DNA of 64,000 nucleotides from Candidatus Jingweiarchaeum tengchongense. GTDB lineage: Archaea > Nanobdellota > Nanobdellia > Jingweiarchaeales > Jingweiarchaeaceae. Below are positions 54,231 through 63,531 of the stretch, piece after piece. The first letter of the stretch is position 1; the number at the start of each line of letters is the position of its first letter. The stretch covers positions 1 to 64,000 of the forward strand of contig JAPDLJ010000002.1 in the NCBI GenBank assembly GCA_025920705.1, read 5' to 3'. The notes under the pieces are model-generated. The model was not told the DNA's origin, did no database searches, and was given only the letters and a program-made list of their open reading frames with translations. The position numbers and the translations under genes were made by a program.

Positions 54231-55517
54231 TCAGTTTTTAGCTCTTTCAACATCTTCCTTGGATATAAGAACCTTGTTTATGTACGTTGAATTTGGTGGA
54301 ATGCATAAAGATGGATAAATCCTCGTGCTTATTATCCTACAACCTTCACCTATCTTTACATCATTTCCAATCACACTCACTTTATCTATTTCTGTTGGTT
54401 TTTTATCGCTTGATTCAATTACGACATTTCTACCGATTATACTCTCCTTTATTTTTGAAGAATCTCCAACTGAAGATGAGTCCATAATTGCAGCGTTTTC
54501 TACCTGAACATTCCTACCAATTATACAATAATTGTCTATGTTTGAGTCAGTTATTTTTGTACCATCACCTATCCTACAGTGTCTGCCTATTAGGGCTGAT
54601 CCATTTATTATTAGTCTTCCTTCCTTGCACTCTTTGATGATTTTTTCTCTCAATTTAACTGATTCCCTACTAAAGCCTTGAACCCAAACATTTCTTCCTG
54701 GAAAAATTCTTTCTTCTTTTATTCTCATATCAAGCGCACCATTCAAAATTTCGCGCATTGCTTTAAGATACCCTTCCGGCGTTCCTACATCATACCATCT
54801 TTTCTTCATTTCATATCCATATACTGGAAAATTATGGTCTACGATGTGTGGAATAAAATCTAGGCCAAAGTCCAGTCTATTACGTGCTTTCTTGATTTCT
54901 TTAACTTCTTTACTTTCTAACACGTCCTTTATGTCTGGGGAAATCAAGTAAATACCTGTATTGGCCCATCTACTTGGCGCTTCTTCTGTCCTTGGTTTCT
55001 CAACAAATTTTCTAATTCTTCTATTTGAATCCATATCTGCTATTCCATATTCCTCTGTTCTATCCACTTTTGTTAATACTATTGTCATGAATGCATCCTT
55101 CTTCTCATGCTCATTTATTAAATCAACTAAATCAATATCAAAAACATTGTCCCCTTGGACGCAAAGTATTGGTGCATTAATATTATAATAGTTCAAATTT
55201 AATCTTAGGGAATCAGCGCTTCCAACATCATTCAAATTTGGTTGGTATTTTATGTGTATCCTTGGACTAATTTGATATTTTGCTGAGAACCCAACCCCTT
55301 CACCAAATTGATCAAACAAATTCCTGTAATTTGTTCCTCCCTTGACTCCAAAAATGAAATTTTTTATTCCTTGCTCTGCTAATGTAGCTAGTGAAAACTC
55401 AATGATTGGTCTGTTCAATAGTCTTACGCAGGCCTTTGATACATCTTGTGTTAGCGGTTTTAGTCTCTTCGCTTCTCCGCCGACCGGAAAAAATGCAACA
55501 ATTTCTTCTAGATTCAT
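54231..55517 (-). CDS. Sugar-phosphate nucleotidyltransferase with left-handed beta-helix
   Basis: From ATG at 55517 (GGGGATGAGA upstream) the 428-residue protein opens FFPVGGEAKRLKPLTQDVSK, the glycine-rich nucleotide loop in a variant form (GGxGxRL altered to GGEAKRL). It continues with CVQGDNVFDIDL (metal Asp), FVEKP and RWYDVGTPEGYLKAM, then hexapeptide repeats (about 290-400). It makes an NDP-sugar, perhaps for glycosylation of the abundant NxS/T surface proteins. Sugar specificity cannot be read. Confidence 0.88.
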   Translation of the reverse strand: MNLEEIVAFFPVGGEAKRLKPLTQDVSKACVRLLNRPIIEFSLATLAEQGIKNFIFGVKGGTNYRNLFDQFGEGVGFSAKYQISPRIHIKYQPNLNDVGSADSLRLNLNYYNINAPILCVQGDNVFDIDLVDLINEHEKKDAFMTIVLTKVDRTEEYGIADMDSNRRIRKFVEKPRTEEAPSRWANTGIYLISPDIKDVLESKEVKEIKKARNRLDFGLDFIPHIVDHNFPVYGYEMKKRWYDVGTPEGYLKAMREILNGALDMRIKEERIFPGRNVWVQGFSRESVKLREKIIKECKEGRLIINGSALIGRHCRIGDGTKITDSNIDNYCIIGRNVQVENAAIMDSSSVGDSSKIKESIIGRNVVIESSDKKPTEIDKVSVIGNDVKIGEGCRIISTRIYPSLCIPPNSTYINKVLISKEDVERAKN

Positions 55518-55591
55518 TCTCATCCCCAGATTAAAAATGAGTTAATTTTGTCACTACTATAAAAATACATCAATTTATTAACTTTTCGAAT

Positions 55592-56746
55592 TTATATCTC
55601 TTGTATTTCGGCCTTATCAATTGCATCCTTCATTAATTTCTTTATCTTTATTCTCCTCTCAAATTCTTTTACGATTTCAATTCTTGCCTGCGCTGTTGGA
55701 TGTTTTGGCGTGAACAACGTACAACAATCTTCCTGCGGTTGTACTGAGATTTCGTATGTTCCAATCTTTTTAGCGATTTTTATTATTTCTAATTTGTCCA
55801 TACCAATCAAGGGCCTCAGTATTGGTATTTGCGTCACTTCTTCTATCACAGCGATGTTATCTAGTGTTTGGGATGATACTTGGGCTAGACTTTCCCCAGT
55901 GATCAATGCCTTCGCACCCTCTTTTCTTGCTATTTCTTCGCAAATCCTTAGCATAAACCTACGATAGAAAATTATCCTATATTTCGTGGGTATCATCGCT
56001 TTTATTGTAAGTTGAATATTGGCAAATGGGATTAAATATAGTTTTATTTTATCTTGATATTCGCGAAGCACTTGGAGCAATTTCTTCGTTTTTTCAATGC
56101 TCTTCTTTGATACTAGTGGAAAACTGTGAAAATGTACAAATATCACATTACACCCTCTTTTCATCGCGAGCAATGAGGCGATGGGTGAATCAATGCCTCC
56201 AGAAATTAAGGAAATGACTTTTCCAGAAACGCCAACGGGTAAACCACCTAGTCCTTTTATCTTTTTGAAATAAATATAAGTGTCATTTTCTCTCACTTCG
56301 ACAAAAATTCTTTTATCTGGATTCGCCAAATCTACTTTTCTTTTTATCACGCTACCAATCTCGCGTGCCAATTCCTGGCTTGAGTAATTGTGTTTACCAA
56401 CTCTCTTCACTTCAACTGCAAATTTTTCATCCTTTCCCACTATTTTGTTGTAATTCTGTTTAAAAAATTCAAGTATCTCTCTCTTTTCCGAAGTTTCCAA
56501 GTGTAGGCATGGTGAAAATGAAACGATGCCAAAGACTTTTTTTAAGATTTTGCAAACTTTTGCAATTTTCTTTGTTTTAATAAAAATTCTTCCTCTTTTT
56601 TGATAGATGCTAAAATCAATCCCTGTCTTGATAATTCTTGATTTTATGTTTTCGATTAATCTTCTTTCAAAAAGTTGCATAACTGGCTCTGATTTGAGAA
56701 ATATTTCCCCGTATCTTACGAGTATCTCATTATATTCCATTTTCAT
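55592..56746 (-). CDS. thiI: tRNA 4-thiouridine synthase ThiI
   Basis: The 384-residue protein has a ferredoxin-like NFLD plus THUMP domain (about 1-165) and the PP-loop LISGGIDSPIASLLAMKRG (about 184-202). QEDCCTLF near the C-terminus gives cysteines in place of the rhodanese domain, as in archaeal ThiI. It makes s4U8 in tRNA. It overlaps the upstream gene by 4 bases. Confidence 0.93.
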   Translation of the reverse strand: MKMEYNEILVRYGEIFLKSEPVMQLFERRLIENIKSRIIKTGIDFSIYQKRGRIFIKTKKIAKVCKILKKVFGIVSFSPCLHLETSEKREILEFFKQNYNKIVGKDEKFAVEVKRVGKHNYSSQELAREIGSVIKRKVDLANPDKRIFVEVRENDTYIYFKKIKGLGGLPVGVSGKVISLISGGIDSPIASLLAMKRGCNVIFVHFHSFPLVSKKSIEKTKKLLQVLREYQDKIKLYLIPFANIQLTIKAMIPTKYRIIFYRRFMLRICEEIARKEGAKALITGESLAQVSSQTLDNIAVIEEVTQIPILRPLIGMDKLEIIKIAKKIGTYEISVQPQEDCCTLFTPKHPTAQARIEIVKEFERRIKIKKLMKDAIDKAEIQEI

Positions 56747-57150
56747 TGAATTAAATACTCATCTAACTTTTTGAATGCTTCTTCTAAATTTTTATATGTT
56801 ATTAAAATTATGTTTTTATTTCCTTCAATCATCGCGGATAACTTTTTGCGCTTTCGCGTATTGAACAAACAAATTATTTTCTTCTCCATTTCTTCGGCCT
56901 TTGCAATTTCATAGCCTACACCTAAACTTGGAAAGGTAACTTCTGCGACTACGATATCCGCTTCTCTCAACCACTTTATGTCCCTTTCATAGATTCTTTT
57001 ACTTTCCAATTTCTCTCCTTTGCATGAAAGTCTATTACAAATGTGTTCAGTCAAAACTACTCCAAATTTTTTGAGATGTTCAATTATTTTGGCGTATGTC
57101 TTTCTTCCTCTTCTTCCACCCCTAATCGAACCAGCAAAATATATTTTCAT
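56743..57150 (-). CDS. Nucleoside 2-deoxyribosyltransferase / DNPH1-like protein
   Basis: From ATG at 57150 the 135-residue protein has KIYFAGSIRGGRRGRKTY (the FAGSIRGG loop), IYERDIKWLREADIVVAEV and SLGVGYEIAKAEEM with the catalytic-type Glu. This is the DNPH1/Rcl series that cleaves 5'-dNMP glycosidic bonds. A longer frame extends through the tRNA-Leu gene and is not used. It begins 3 bases after that tRNA on the same strand and overlaps thiI as ATGA. Confidence 0.85.
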   Translation of the reverse strand: MKIYFAGSIRGGRRGRKTYAKIIEHLKKFGVVLTEHICNRLSCKGEKLESKRIYERDIKWLREADIVVAEVTFPSLGVGYEIAKAEEMEKKIICLFNTRKRKKLSAMIEGNKNIILITYKNLEEAFKKLDEYLIQ

Positions 57151-57153
57151 AAA

Positions 57154-57237
57154 TGCAGGGGCTGGGATTCGAACCCAGGAAGGCACTAAGCCACTAGGTC
57201 CTAAGCCTAGCTCTTTAGACCGCTCAGACACCCCTGC
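57154..57237 (-). tRNA. tRNA-Leu (anticodon UAG)
   Basis: Acceptor GCAGGGG/CCCCUGC, A73; anticodon stem CUAGG/CCUAG, loop CUUAGGA gives UAG; long variable arm GUGGCUUAGUGCC. No intron, unlike the other leucine tRNA in this window. Confidence 0.97.
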
Positions 57238-57300
57238 AATTTAACAAATAATTGTTTTGTTTAATAAATTTTCCCCAAATCTGCTGCCTAATATATAAGT

Positions 57301-58143
57301 ATGGGGTTAAGTGGAAGATGTAAGTGTGGAAGCTCAAACTTTCAATACGACTTAAAAAGAGCAGAAAAATTTTGCACCAATTGTGGTTTAATAATAGAAG
57401 ATAATTTATTTTCAGAATTTGAGATAAAGAATAATGGGAGTATGAAAAGTAGAGAGATCAAGCCAAGATTTCCGAATGTTTTGAGAACACCGAGAGAAAG
57501 AGTAATGAAAAACGCAAGAGATGAGCTCTGGTATCTTTGTGATGTTCTCCAAATAAAAAGTCAACAAATTAAAAATGAAATTTTGAAGCTTTATATGAAG
57601 CTCTATGAAATTGATTTTACTGAACGAGTGAGCAGGGAATGTATAATTGGTGCATTGATTTATCTTATTTGTTGCAGGGAGAAGCACAATTATCTCACAC
57701 TATTTGACATCAGCAAGTTTACAAATCGCTCGCCAGAAGAAATCTGGGAAATGGTCAATATGATATGTGATGAGCTTGAAATTAAATTTATTCCTCCTGA
57801 TCCCGAGAATGGAATAATAAAATTTGGGATAGAACTTTTTATGGAACCGTATGAAATTACATTAGCAATGCAAATTATGGAAGAAGCTAGATTAAATGGA
57901 ATAATAGAAGAGTATGCAGATGTGCTTGATGTGATAACAAGCCTTTATTTATCATCTCTCATATGCGCTAAGATAAAGAATAAGAACGTCATAAAAATTG
58001 ATGACATCCTGAAACAATTCTGTTGGATTGATAAAAATGACCTTATAAAAAATATTACAGTCTGGAAAAGGTATATTAGTCCAGAAAAAATTATGAAGTG
58101 GAAATTAATCAAAGAAATAAAAAATTATAGATTTAAAAACTGA
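57301..58143 (+). CDS. Divergent transcription factor B (TFIIB-like)
   Basis: The 280-residue protein has an N-terminal zinc ribbon (CKCGSSNFQYDLKRAEKFCTNCG, read in parts) and a B-reader-like segment (RFPNVLRTPRER), then two cyclin-like repeats (about 80-170 and 185-270). Repeat features RVSRECIIGALIYLICCRE and LTLFDISKFTNRSPEEIWEMV match TFB. The first ribbon pair is CxC rather than CxxC and the core is less conserved than a main TFB, so it is probably a paralogue. Confidence 0.8.
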   Translation: MGLSGRCKCGSSNFQYDLKRAEKFCTNCGLIIEDNLFSEFEIKNNGSMKSREIKPRFPNVLRTPRERVMKNARDELWYLCDVLQIKSQQIKNEILKLYMKLYEIDFTERVSRECIIGALIYLICCREKHNYLTLFDISKFTNRSPEEIWEMVNMICDELEIKFIPPDPENGIIKFGIELFMEPYEITLAMQIMEEARLNGIIEEYADVLDVITSLYLSSLICAKIKNKNVIKIDDILKQFCWIDKNDLIKNITVWKRYISPEKIMKWKLIKEIKNYRFKN

Positions 58144-58868
58144 AATTGCTTTGCATTTTTCCACATATAAATATTGTTAAACAAACAATAAACTTCCTTC
58201 ACACTCCTTTTTATTTCATTTATTTTTTTTAATAGGGATTCCAAATCTTTTCTTGTGTACTTGTAGCTGTACATTCGCTTTCCAGGTGGGGAACCATGTA
58301 AGCGAAAGTAAGCGATCTTCTTCTTACTGAAAAAGGTTGGTTGTCTAGCAAAGGGGTCGCATACGTCTATCAAATCAAATACCTTGCATACCTCCTCGAT
58401 GCCTTTATCGCTCCAACCTCTCAATTCAATCGCAATTGAGATTTCATCTCTCTTAATTGAAGAGAAAAATTTTTTCATATTTTTTTTATTCTCCTCATTT
58501 TCTTTGAAAGAAGACGGTAATTGTATCAAACAAATTTTCGATTTCAATGTCTTACAAACTTGTAATGTTTCATTCCAGAAACTCAGAACTTCACTTGTTG
58601 GCCTCAAAAATCCAACTTTGTCTGACAATCGTTTTATTTCATTTTCATTAAGACCACTTCTTTTCCAAGTAGGACTATTTGTTGGATGCGAGATTCCTTG
58701 AAAGCATTTAATTGTAAATTCAAAATCAGTCGGAACAATATTTCTCCATTTCTCAACTGTTTTTATCAGTGGTAACTTGTAGAATGTTGATTGTACCTCA
58801 ACAAGTTTAAATTGTTTTGCATATTTCTCAATTGCTTTTGGAAATCCACAACAACCAATTTTTATCAT
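58125..58868 (-). CDS. DUF72 family protein
   Basis: The 247-residue protein opens IKIGCCGFPKAIEKYAKQF, then EVQSTFYKLPLIKTVEKWRN and FEFTIKCFQGISHP, the TIM-barrel start of DUF72; FFSKKKIAYFRLHGSPPGKRMYSYKY is the usual RLHG segment. Function unknown across the family. It overlaps the TFB-like gene by 19 bases. Confidence 0.88.
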   Translation of the reverse strand: MIKIGCCGFPKAIEKYAKQFKLVEVQSTFYKLPLIKTVEKWRNIVPTDFEFTIKCFQGISHPTNSPTWKRSGLNENEIKRLSDKVGFLRPTSEVLSFWNETLQVCKTLKSKICLIQLPSSFKENEENKKNMKKFFSSIKRDEISIAIELRGWSDKGIEEVCKVFDLIDVCDPFARQPTFFSKKKIAYFRLHGSPPGKRMYSYKYTRKDLESLLKKINEIKRSVKEVYCLFNNIYMWKNAKQFQFLNL

Positions 58869-58914
58869 AAGTTACACACAGAAAATTAAATTTTTATAAT
58901 TTATTATTAAACTT

Positions 58915-59730
58915 TCATTCATCAATATTCCTCTCGATCCAGAGTAACCTAGCAACTGCCATTGTAGCATAGCCAAATATCGCAATTAAGAATGCATCTT
59001 CGAATCTGCCAATACCATAAAGGAGATACCTGCCGACTAAGAAAAGGTATGAAAGAAAAACTAATGCTGGTAACGGAATTATGTTTATCCGTTTCCAAAC
59101 ACAAGGTTTTTGTTCATTCATTAGCATATGCAAATCTCTCCTACTCTTCAGTTCTCCAAGTTCACTTGCAATTTTATAATCTTTACAAAGTTGAAATATT
59201 ACACCAGGAATTCCCTCTGATTTCGTTGCAATCAAATTTATTACTTGAGCTCTTGTTTCGTTGCCTAGTAATCGCATCGCCATTTGTTTACTTTCATGCC
59301 ATTTCAATGGTACCAATTCTATTTTCTCCCTAAAATTTAATCTCACATCTTTCTCAGAAGTTGCGATGAGAATTACGATTGATAAAATTTTATTTAAGAT
59401 TTTTCTTGTTTCAGTTGTAATTTCATCAAAATCATCGATCAGAAAGATTAATTTTTCCCTCCTCTTCCTCAATTCACTTAATATTTTTTCCATTTGCTCT
59501 CTCCTACTTCTCTTGTGCTCAATTCTCAAAAAATTTGAAATGTCACTCAGTAGCTCCCTCGGAGTAATTGGTGTTTGGATAAGTAATGTTCGATGAAAAT
59601 ATTTTTTTCTTATTTCTTTTAGTAATCTCGTCTTTCCGATACCTTTAATCCCGTAGATTAAGCAATGGTGCTCGTGTCTAATGTATCTCTCAATTTTCTC
59701 CATCTCAAAATTTCTTCCAATCAGTTCCAT
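58915..59730 (-). CDS. Membrane-tethered archaeal-type P-loop ATPase (STAND-like)
   Basis: The 271-residue protein begins ELIGRNFEMEKIERYIRHEH and has Walker A LIYGIKGIGKTRLLKEI (about 25-41), Walker B KLIFLIDDFDEIT and a sensor SIVILIATSEK. Two C-terminal helices (ALVFLSYLFLVGRYLLY, AFLIAIFGYATMAVARLLW) would tether it. The protein lacks a DNA-binding or repeat domain. Role unknown; it may act in signalling. Confidence 0.75.
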   Translation of the reverse strand: MELIGRNFEMEKIERYIRHEHHCLIYGIKGIGKTRLLKEIRKKYFHRTLLIQTPITPRELLSDISNFLRIEHKRSRREQMEKILSELRKRREKLIFLIDDFDEITTETRKILNKILSIVILIATSEKDVRLNFREKIELVPLKWHESKQMAMRLLGNETRAQVINLIATKSEGIPGVIFQLCKDYKIASELGELKSRRDLHMLMNEQKPCVWKRINIIPLPALVFLSYLFLVGRYLLYGIGRFEDAFLIAIFGYATMAVARLLWIERNIDE

Positions 59731-59736
59731 TTTCCA

Positions 59737-60177
59737 TCAAATCAAAAAATAAATCATCCAAGATGAAATTGCAATCAAATAATCAAGGGAACTCCCAGTT
59801 ATCACAGGACCGTCAAATATCACGAATCTGTAATTTAATGGCCAAAGTAACTTTGTTCCAGTATATGTGAGCATATCCAGGAAGACATGTGAAAACAGCG
59901 CTATGATAACATAAATCACATAGTCAGGAAAGAGAATGAAGAATAGCAACGAACTTATTCCGAGGAACAGAAAGGAATGGGTAATGCTCCTATGCCCAAA
60001 ATGTTCCTCTAACTCGTAACTTATTGGTCTAAAAATGAATCCAATTTCGGAATTATTTATATCGATGTCTGGAAAAATACTAAAGAAAATCAATATAATT
60101 GTACTCGCCAAAGAAGGACTAAGTTTGAGAAATTTTGTTAAAAGCATTGCGATTCCAATGTGTGTAATGCTTATCAT
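59737..60177 (-). CDS. YdjM-like membrane metal-dependent hydrolase
   Basis: The 146-residue protein has THIGIAMLLTKFL, FFSIFPDIDI (FPDiD), HFGHRSITHSFLFL and FSHVFLDMLTYTGTKLLWPL, the histidine-rich motifs of the YdjM/DUF457 family. Four helices. A membrane phospholipase-like role is suggested for relatives. Starts 5 bases before... the ATPase start follows 6 bases downstream, so the pair may be co-transcribed. Confidence 0.85.
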   Translation of the reverse strand: MISITHIGIAMLLTKFLKLSPSLASTIILIFFSIFPDIDINNSEIGFIFRPISYELEEHFGHRSITHSFLFLGISSLLFFILFPDYVIYVIIALFSHVFLDMLTYTGTKLLWPLNYRFVIFDGPVITGSSLDYLIAISSWMIYFLI

Positions 60178-60272
60178 ACTATTACTTAGGCCGCAGATTT
60201 ATGAGTAAAAATTTTAAAATTTTTGAAATATAGATAATATCAAATCGCGTTAGGATTCAGTGGTGATCTCAA

Positions 60273-60707
60273 ATGTTGTCTCCAAAAAAAACAAAAAAAG
60301 ATGTTTACAAGATAGTAATTGAAAGGGAAATGATGTGGGCACCCGGTCATTTTGCACCAATGAAAGTCACACATTTCTACATTCCAAGCGATAAAATCGT
60401 GATTACAAAGTTGGAAAATTATTTTATTGAAAGAGACAAACAAATATTGGCAGAGTTGGATAGAGAACTTAATAAACCAAGCAATTCAACAAAAATTGAA
60501 AAAATAGAGATTGAGCAAAGCAGTTTAGAAAATATAATAAATGAGTTTTCTATGTTGCAAGCAGCTGAAAGGGAATTAGAAGAAAAAAGGAAAAGGTTTA
60601 ACAACTTCTGCGGTGTTGTATTCGGCGAATTAGAAACAAAGTACAGATTGACTGAAGAAGGAAAGAATGTATTTACCTGTATCCTTCGCAATGAATCTTT
60701 GCCATAA
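60273..60707 (+). CDS. Unknown coiled-coil protein, 144 residues
   Basis: The protein has a basic start (MLSPKKTKKDVYKIVIERE), a short beta part with WAPGHFAPMKVTHFYIPSDK and a helical coiled coil (MLQAAERELEEKRKRFNNF). A GGTGATC ribosome binding site precedes ATG. No family recognised. Confidence 0.65.
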   Translation: MLSPKKTKKDVYKIVIEREMMWAPGHFAPMKVTHFYIPSDKIVITKLENYFIERDKQILAELDRELNKPSNSTKIEKIEIEQSSLENIINEFSMLQAAERELEEKRKRFNNFCGVVFGELETKYRLTEEGKNVFTCILRNESLP

Positions 60708-60760
60708 CATCCCTGAAGCACTGGAAAAAATTTAAAGTAAGCCAATAACATAAATTAATT

Positions 60761-61495
60761 ATGCTGAAGAAAAAAATGAAGATTTTGAGAGAGTATTTAA
60801 GACCTGACTCAAAAAAAATAATTTTAGCATCAATTTTGACGGTATTAATACCTTGTTTATATAACTACATAATAAACTTTTCTCAATTGCAAAATTTTCC
60901 ATATTTTCCAATAAGACCAATAAACGCGATCATCATATGGTTGTTTTTTTATTTTATTGCACATAAAGAAAAATTAAGGTGGAGTAAAATAGTGCAGATC
61001 TTCATTTTTACCATAATCGCTATTTTTTGGATGGCCATCTTCAAAAATGCAAACTCTTTTCATATGGAAAACTTTGTACTGTTTTTCCTACTGGCTGCAC
61101 CTTTTGTTTTTTCAACAATTATTACTTACCTCGTTCTAAAGGAGCGTAAAAAGATTGGATTCCAAAGAATTGGTATAGCCGCTGGCGGAGTATTAAGTCT
61201 ATTCTTTTCAAGTCTACTTTGGATTGTTAGTATTCTGTTCTATAATTTTTTTATTGACAAAGCATGGCTCATCATTTCATTACCATTGGTGTTCTTCCTA
61301 ATTGCATTATTCTTTGGTTCTGTTTATGGTTGGCTTTACAAAAAATATTTATACAAAAGGAGAGAAATAAAGAGTATATCACGCGCCATGCTTAACATCC
61401 TTCTCTGGCTTGTGCTTTTGCTAATTCCTTGGATTTTTGATTACTTAATAAAAGTTTATCATTTAGAAAAGAAATTATCTAGGGAAGTTGGATGA
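60761..61495 (+). CDS. Seven-helix membrane protein
   Basis: The 244-residue protein has about seven hydrophobic segments (IIIWLFFYFIAHKEKLRW, IFIFTIIAIFWMAIF, VLFFLLAAPFVFSTIITY) and a Lys-rich N-terminus. Its stop overlaps the radical SAM gene as ATGA, so they are co-translated. No family recognised. Confidence 0.7.
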   Translation: MLKKKMKILREYLRPDSKKIILASILTVLIPCLYNYIINFSQLQNFPYFPIRPINAIIIWLFFYFIAHKEKLRWSKIVQIFIFTIIAIFWMAIFKNANSFHMENFVLFFLLAAPFVFSTIITYLVLKERKKIGFQRIGIAAGGVLSLFFSSLLWIVSILFYNFFIDKAWLIISLPLVFFLIALFFGSVYGWLYKKYLYKRREIKSISRAMLNILLWLVLLLIPWIFDYLIKVYHLEKKLSREVG

Positions 61496-62940
61496 AGGTA
61501 TTATTCCTTGCGAAGAACATTGAATATGAAGGTCCAATCGGGATTATGTATCTGTCAGCAATTTTAAAGCAACATGGACATGAAACAAAATTAATTGAAA
61601 CAGAAAGTGGTAATTTGTGTGAGCAAATCGAACACTTTTCCCCTGACCTAATTGCCTATAGCGTAACAACCGGTTTGCATAAGTATTATTTAAAATTGAA
61701 TAGGAAGATAAAAAGTAAATTCAAAATCACATCAGTATTTGGTGGTCCTCACCCAACATATTTTCCTGAAATGATAAAGGAGGAAGGGGTCGATGTGATT
61801 TGCATTGGAGAGGGTGAACTTGCATTCGCAGAACTTGCAGACAAGATGGAAAAAGGCGAAGATATCACAAGAATTAAGAACTTGTGGGTCAAAAAGAACA
61901 ATAAAATTTTCAAGAATAGTGTGAGACCCTTAATTGCCGATCTAGATGCGATTCCATTCGCAGATAGAGAACTTTTGTATGAATTCAATCCAAAATTTAA
62001 GAGTTATCCAATCACATTTTTTCTTGCAAGCAGAGGTTGCCCTTATGCTTGTCCTTATTGTTTCAATCCAACACTCGCAAAGCTATACAAAAACAAAGGT
62101 TGGAAGATCAGAAGGAGAAGTGTTGATAATTTAATTGAAGAAATTGAATTAGTTAGAAGGAAGCAGGCACTTCAGTTTATCCAATTTGTGGATAGTATTT
62201 TCATCACAGATGAAAAATGGCTTGAAGAATTCACTGAAAAATACTCGAAAAAAATTGGAATTCCTTTTTATTGTCATGTAAGAGCAAATTTAGTGAATTG
62301 GAAAGTCGTGAAATTATTAAAAAAAGCCAATTGTGCAAGTGTTGGAATGGGTATTGAGTGCGGAGATGATAAAATCAGGAACAAAGTACTCAGGAGAAAT
62401 ATGAGTAAGAAACAGATAATAGATGCGTGTAAATTAATTAAAAAAGCTGGAATAAGGATATCATCACAAAACATGTTCGGTCTACCTGGTGGCTCCATCG
62501 AATCTGACATTGAAACAATAAAATTAAACATTCAATGTGGGGTCGACTATCCGGTAATTATGCTTTGGCAACCATATCCAAGAACAGAGCTTGCAGAGTA
62601 TGCGATTCAGAATGGATATTTTGATGGTGATTATGAAAGGATAGATTTCAGCTACTACTCTAATTCTGTAATCAAATTCAAAAAGGGTGAAAAGGAAAAA
62701 ATTGAAAATTTACAAAAATTGGGTGCAATTGCAGTTGAGGCACCATTCCTATTACCAGTTATTTTGAAACTAATAAAATTACCAAAAAATACATTTTTTG
62801 ACTCTATCTTCAGGGCATGGTACAGTTATTGCTGTGAAACAAGAATTACCCCCCATCAACTTTCATTTGAAGAGATGATACAAAAAATAAGACCATTGTT
62901 TGGGTTGCATCACATAAAAGGAGGTAAATTGGATGTCTAA
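61492..62940 (+). CDS. B12-binding radical SAM protein
   Basis: The 482-residue protein has an N-terminal Rossmann-like B12 domain (LSAILKQHGHETKLIE, SVFGGPHPTYFPEMI, CIGEGELAFAELA) and a radical SAM core with ASRGCPYACPYCFNPTLAKLYKNK in part (CxxxCxxC at about 187-194) and GMGIECGDDKIR, FGLPGGS. No His of the DxHxxG type is seen, so base-off B12 binding is likely. Class B methylase-type members alter lipids, antibiotics or proteins. It lies between two membrane proteins. Confidence 0.88.
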   Translation: MKVLFLAKNIEYEGPIGIMYLSAILKQHGHETKLIETESGNLCEQIEHFSPDLIAYSVTTGLHKYYLKLNRKIKSKFKITSVFGGPHPTYFPEMIKEEGVDVICIGEGELAFAELADKMEKGEDITRIKNLWVKKNNKIFKNSVRPLIADLDAIPFADRELLYEFNPKFKSYPITFFLASRGCPYACPYCFNPTLAKLYKNKGWKIRRRSVDNLIEEIELVRRKQALQFIQFVDSIFITDEKWLEEFTEKYSKKIGIPFYCHVRANLVNWKVVKLLKKANCASVGMGIECGDDKIRNKVLRRNMSKKQIIDACKLIKKAGIRISSQNMFGLPGGSIESDIETIKLNIQCGVDYPVIMLWQPYPRTELAEYAIQNGYFDGDYERIDFSYYSNSVIKFKKGEKEKIENLQKLGAIAVEAPFLLPVILKLIKLPKNTFFDSIFRAWYSYCCETRITPHQLSFEEMIQKIRPLFGLHHIKGGKLDV

Positions 62941-63079
62941 GGATGGATTTAAAATTTTGCAAGAGTTAAGGAAGAAAATCGTGCTCGTTCTAGTTATTTT
63001 ATTCGCGCTGTTAATCGCACTTTGGCTTTACTTGAGCAGATATGCCAATAAAGCGACGATGCACACACCATACGAGTAG
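62933..63079 (+). CDS. Single-helix membrane protein, 48 residues
   Basis: A frame from ATG at 62933 encodes MSKDGFKILQELRKKIVLVL then VILFALLIALWLYLSRY and ends NKATMHTPYE. An AAAGGAGG ribosome binding site lies 8 bases upstream inside the radical SAM gene, which it overlaps by 8 bases. The strong site and helix support a real gene, probably a small partner of the operon. Confidence 0.65.
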   Translation: MSKDGFKILQELRKKIVLVLVILFALLIALWLYLSRYANKATMHTPYE

Positions 63080-63114
63080 TTAAGTATATAAATACTACTT
63101 TTTTGTAGTAGTAG

Positions 63115-63435
63115 ATGAAAATGTCAGAAAATGAGAACCCATACATTGAAACAATAAAAAACATGCTTCCTTATTTAGAAGTACTCAAAATCGAAGAGGA
63201 TGAAGACTCAAAGAGGGTAGTGTATAGCGAAAAATTGGAAAATCGTGGTGTCGCATTAGAATTGAAAAAGGAAGATGACACTGTTAATACTGTGTTATTT
63301 TACATCGCCAGTGTTGACAAAAAAGGAAATTTTTTCTCCATACCAAAACCAGTAATATCAAAAACATTGCCTGGAAAATTGTTAGACATGGATCCAAATT
63401 CACTACTAAGATTATTATTAGAAGAATGGTTTTAA
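63115..63435 (+). CDS. Unknown 106-residue acidic protein
   Basis: The protein is soluble with strands and helices (VVYSEKLENRGVALELKKED, FSIPKPVISKTLPG) and has two Met codons at the start (63115 and 63121). A TATA-like TAAGTATATAAATA lies 26 bases upstream, giving a leaderless start. No family recognised. Confidence 0.65.
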   Translation: MKMSENENPYIETIKNMLPYLEVLKIEEDEDSKRVVYSEKLENRGVALELKKEDDTVNTVLFYIASVDKKGNFFSIPKPVISKTLPGKLLDMDPNSLLRLLLEEWF

Positions 63436-63531
63436 CTTTTTCTTAAATAAAAAAATGAACCACAAAACAAAAGATTTAAATAAAATAAAAACCGAAAAAT
63501 ATAAATATAAGCAAAGCTAAAAGAGGTAGTG

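Noticed and set aside
57151-57231. N-terminal extension of the DNPH1-like gene through tRNA-Leu(UAG)
   Set aside because: The added residues are just the tRNA gene read as protein; ATG at 57150 directly begins the conserved Rossmann strand.
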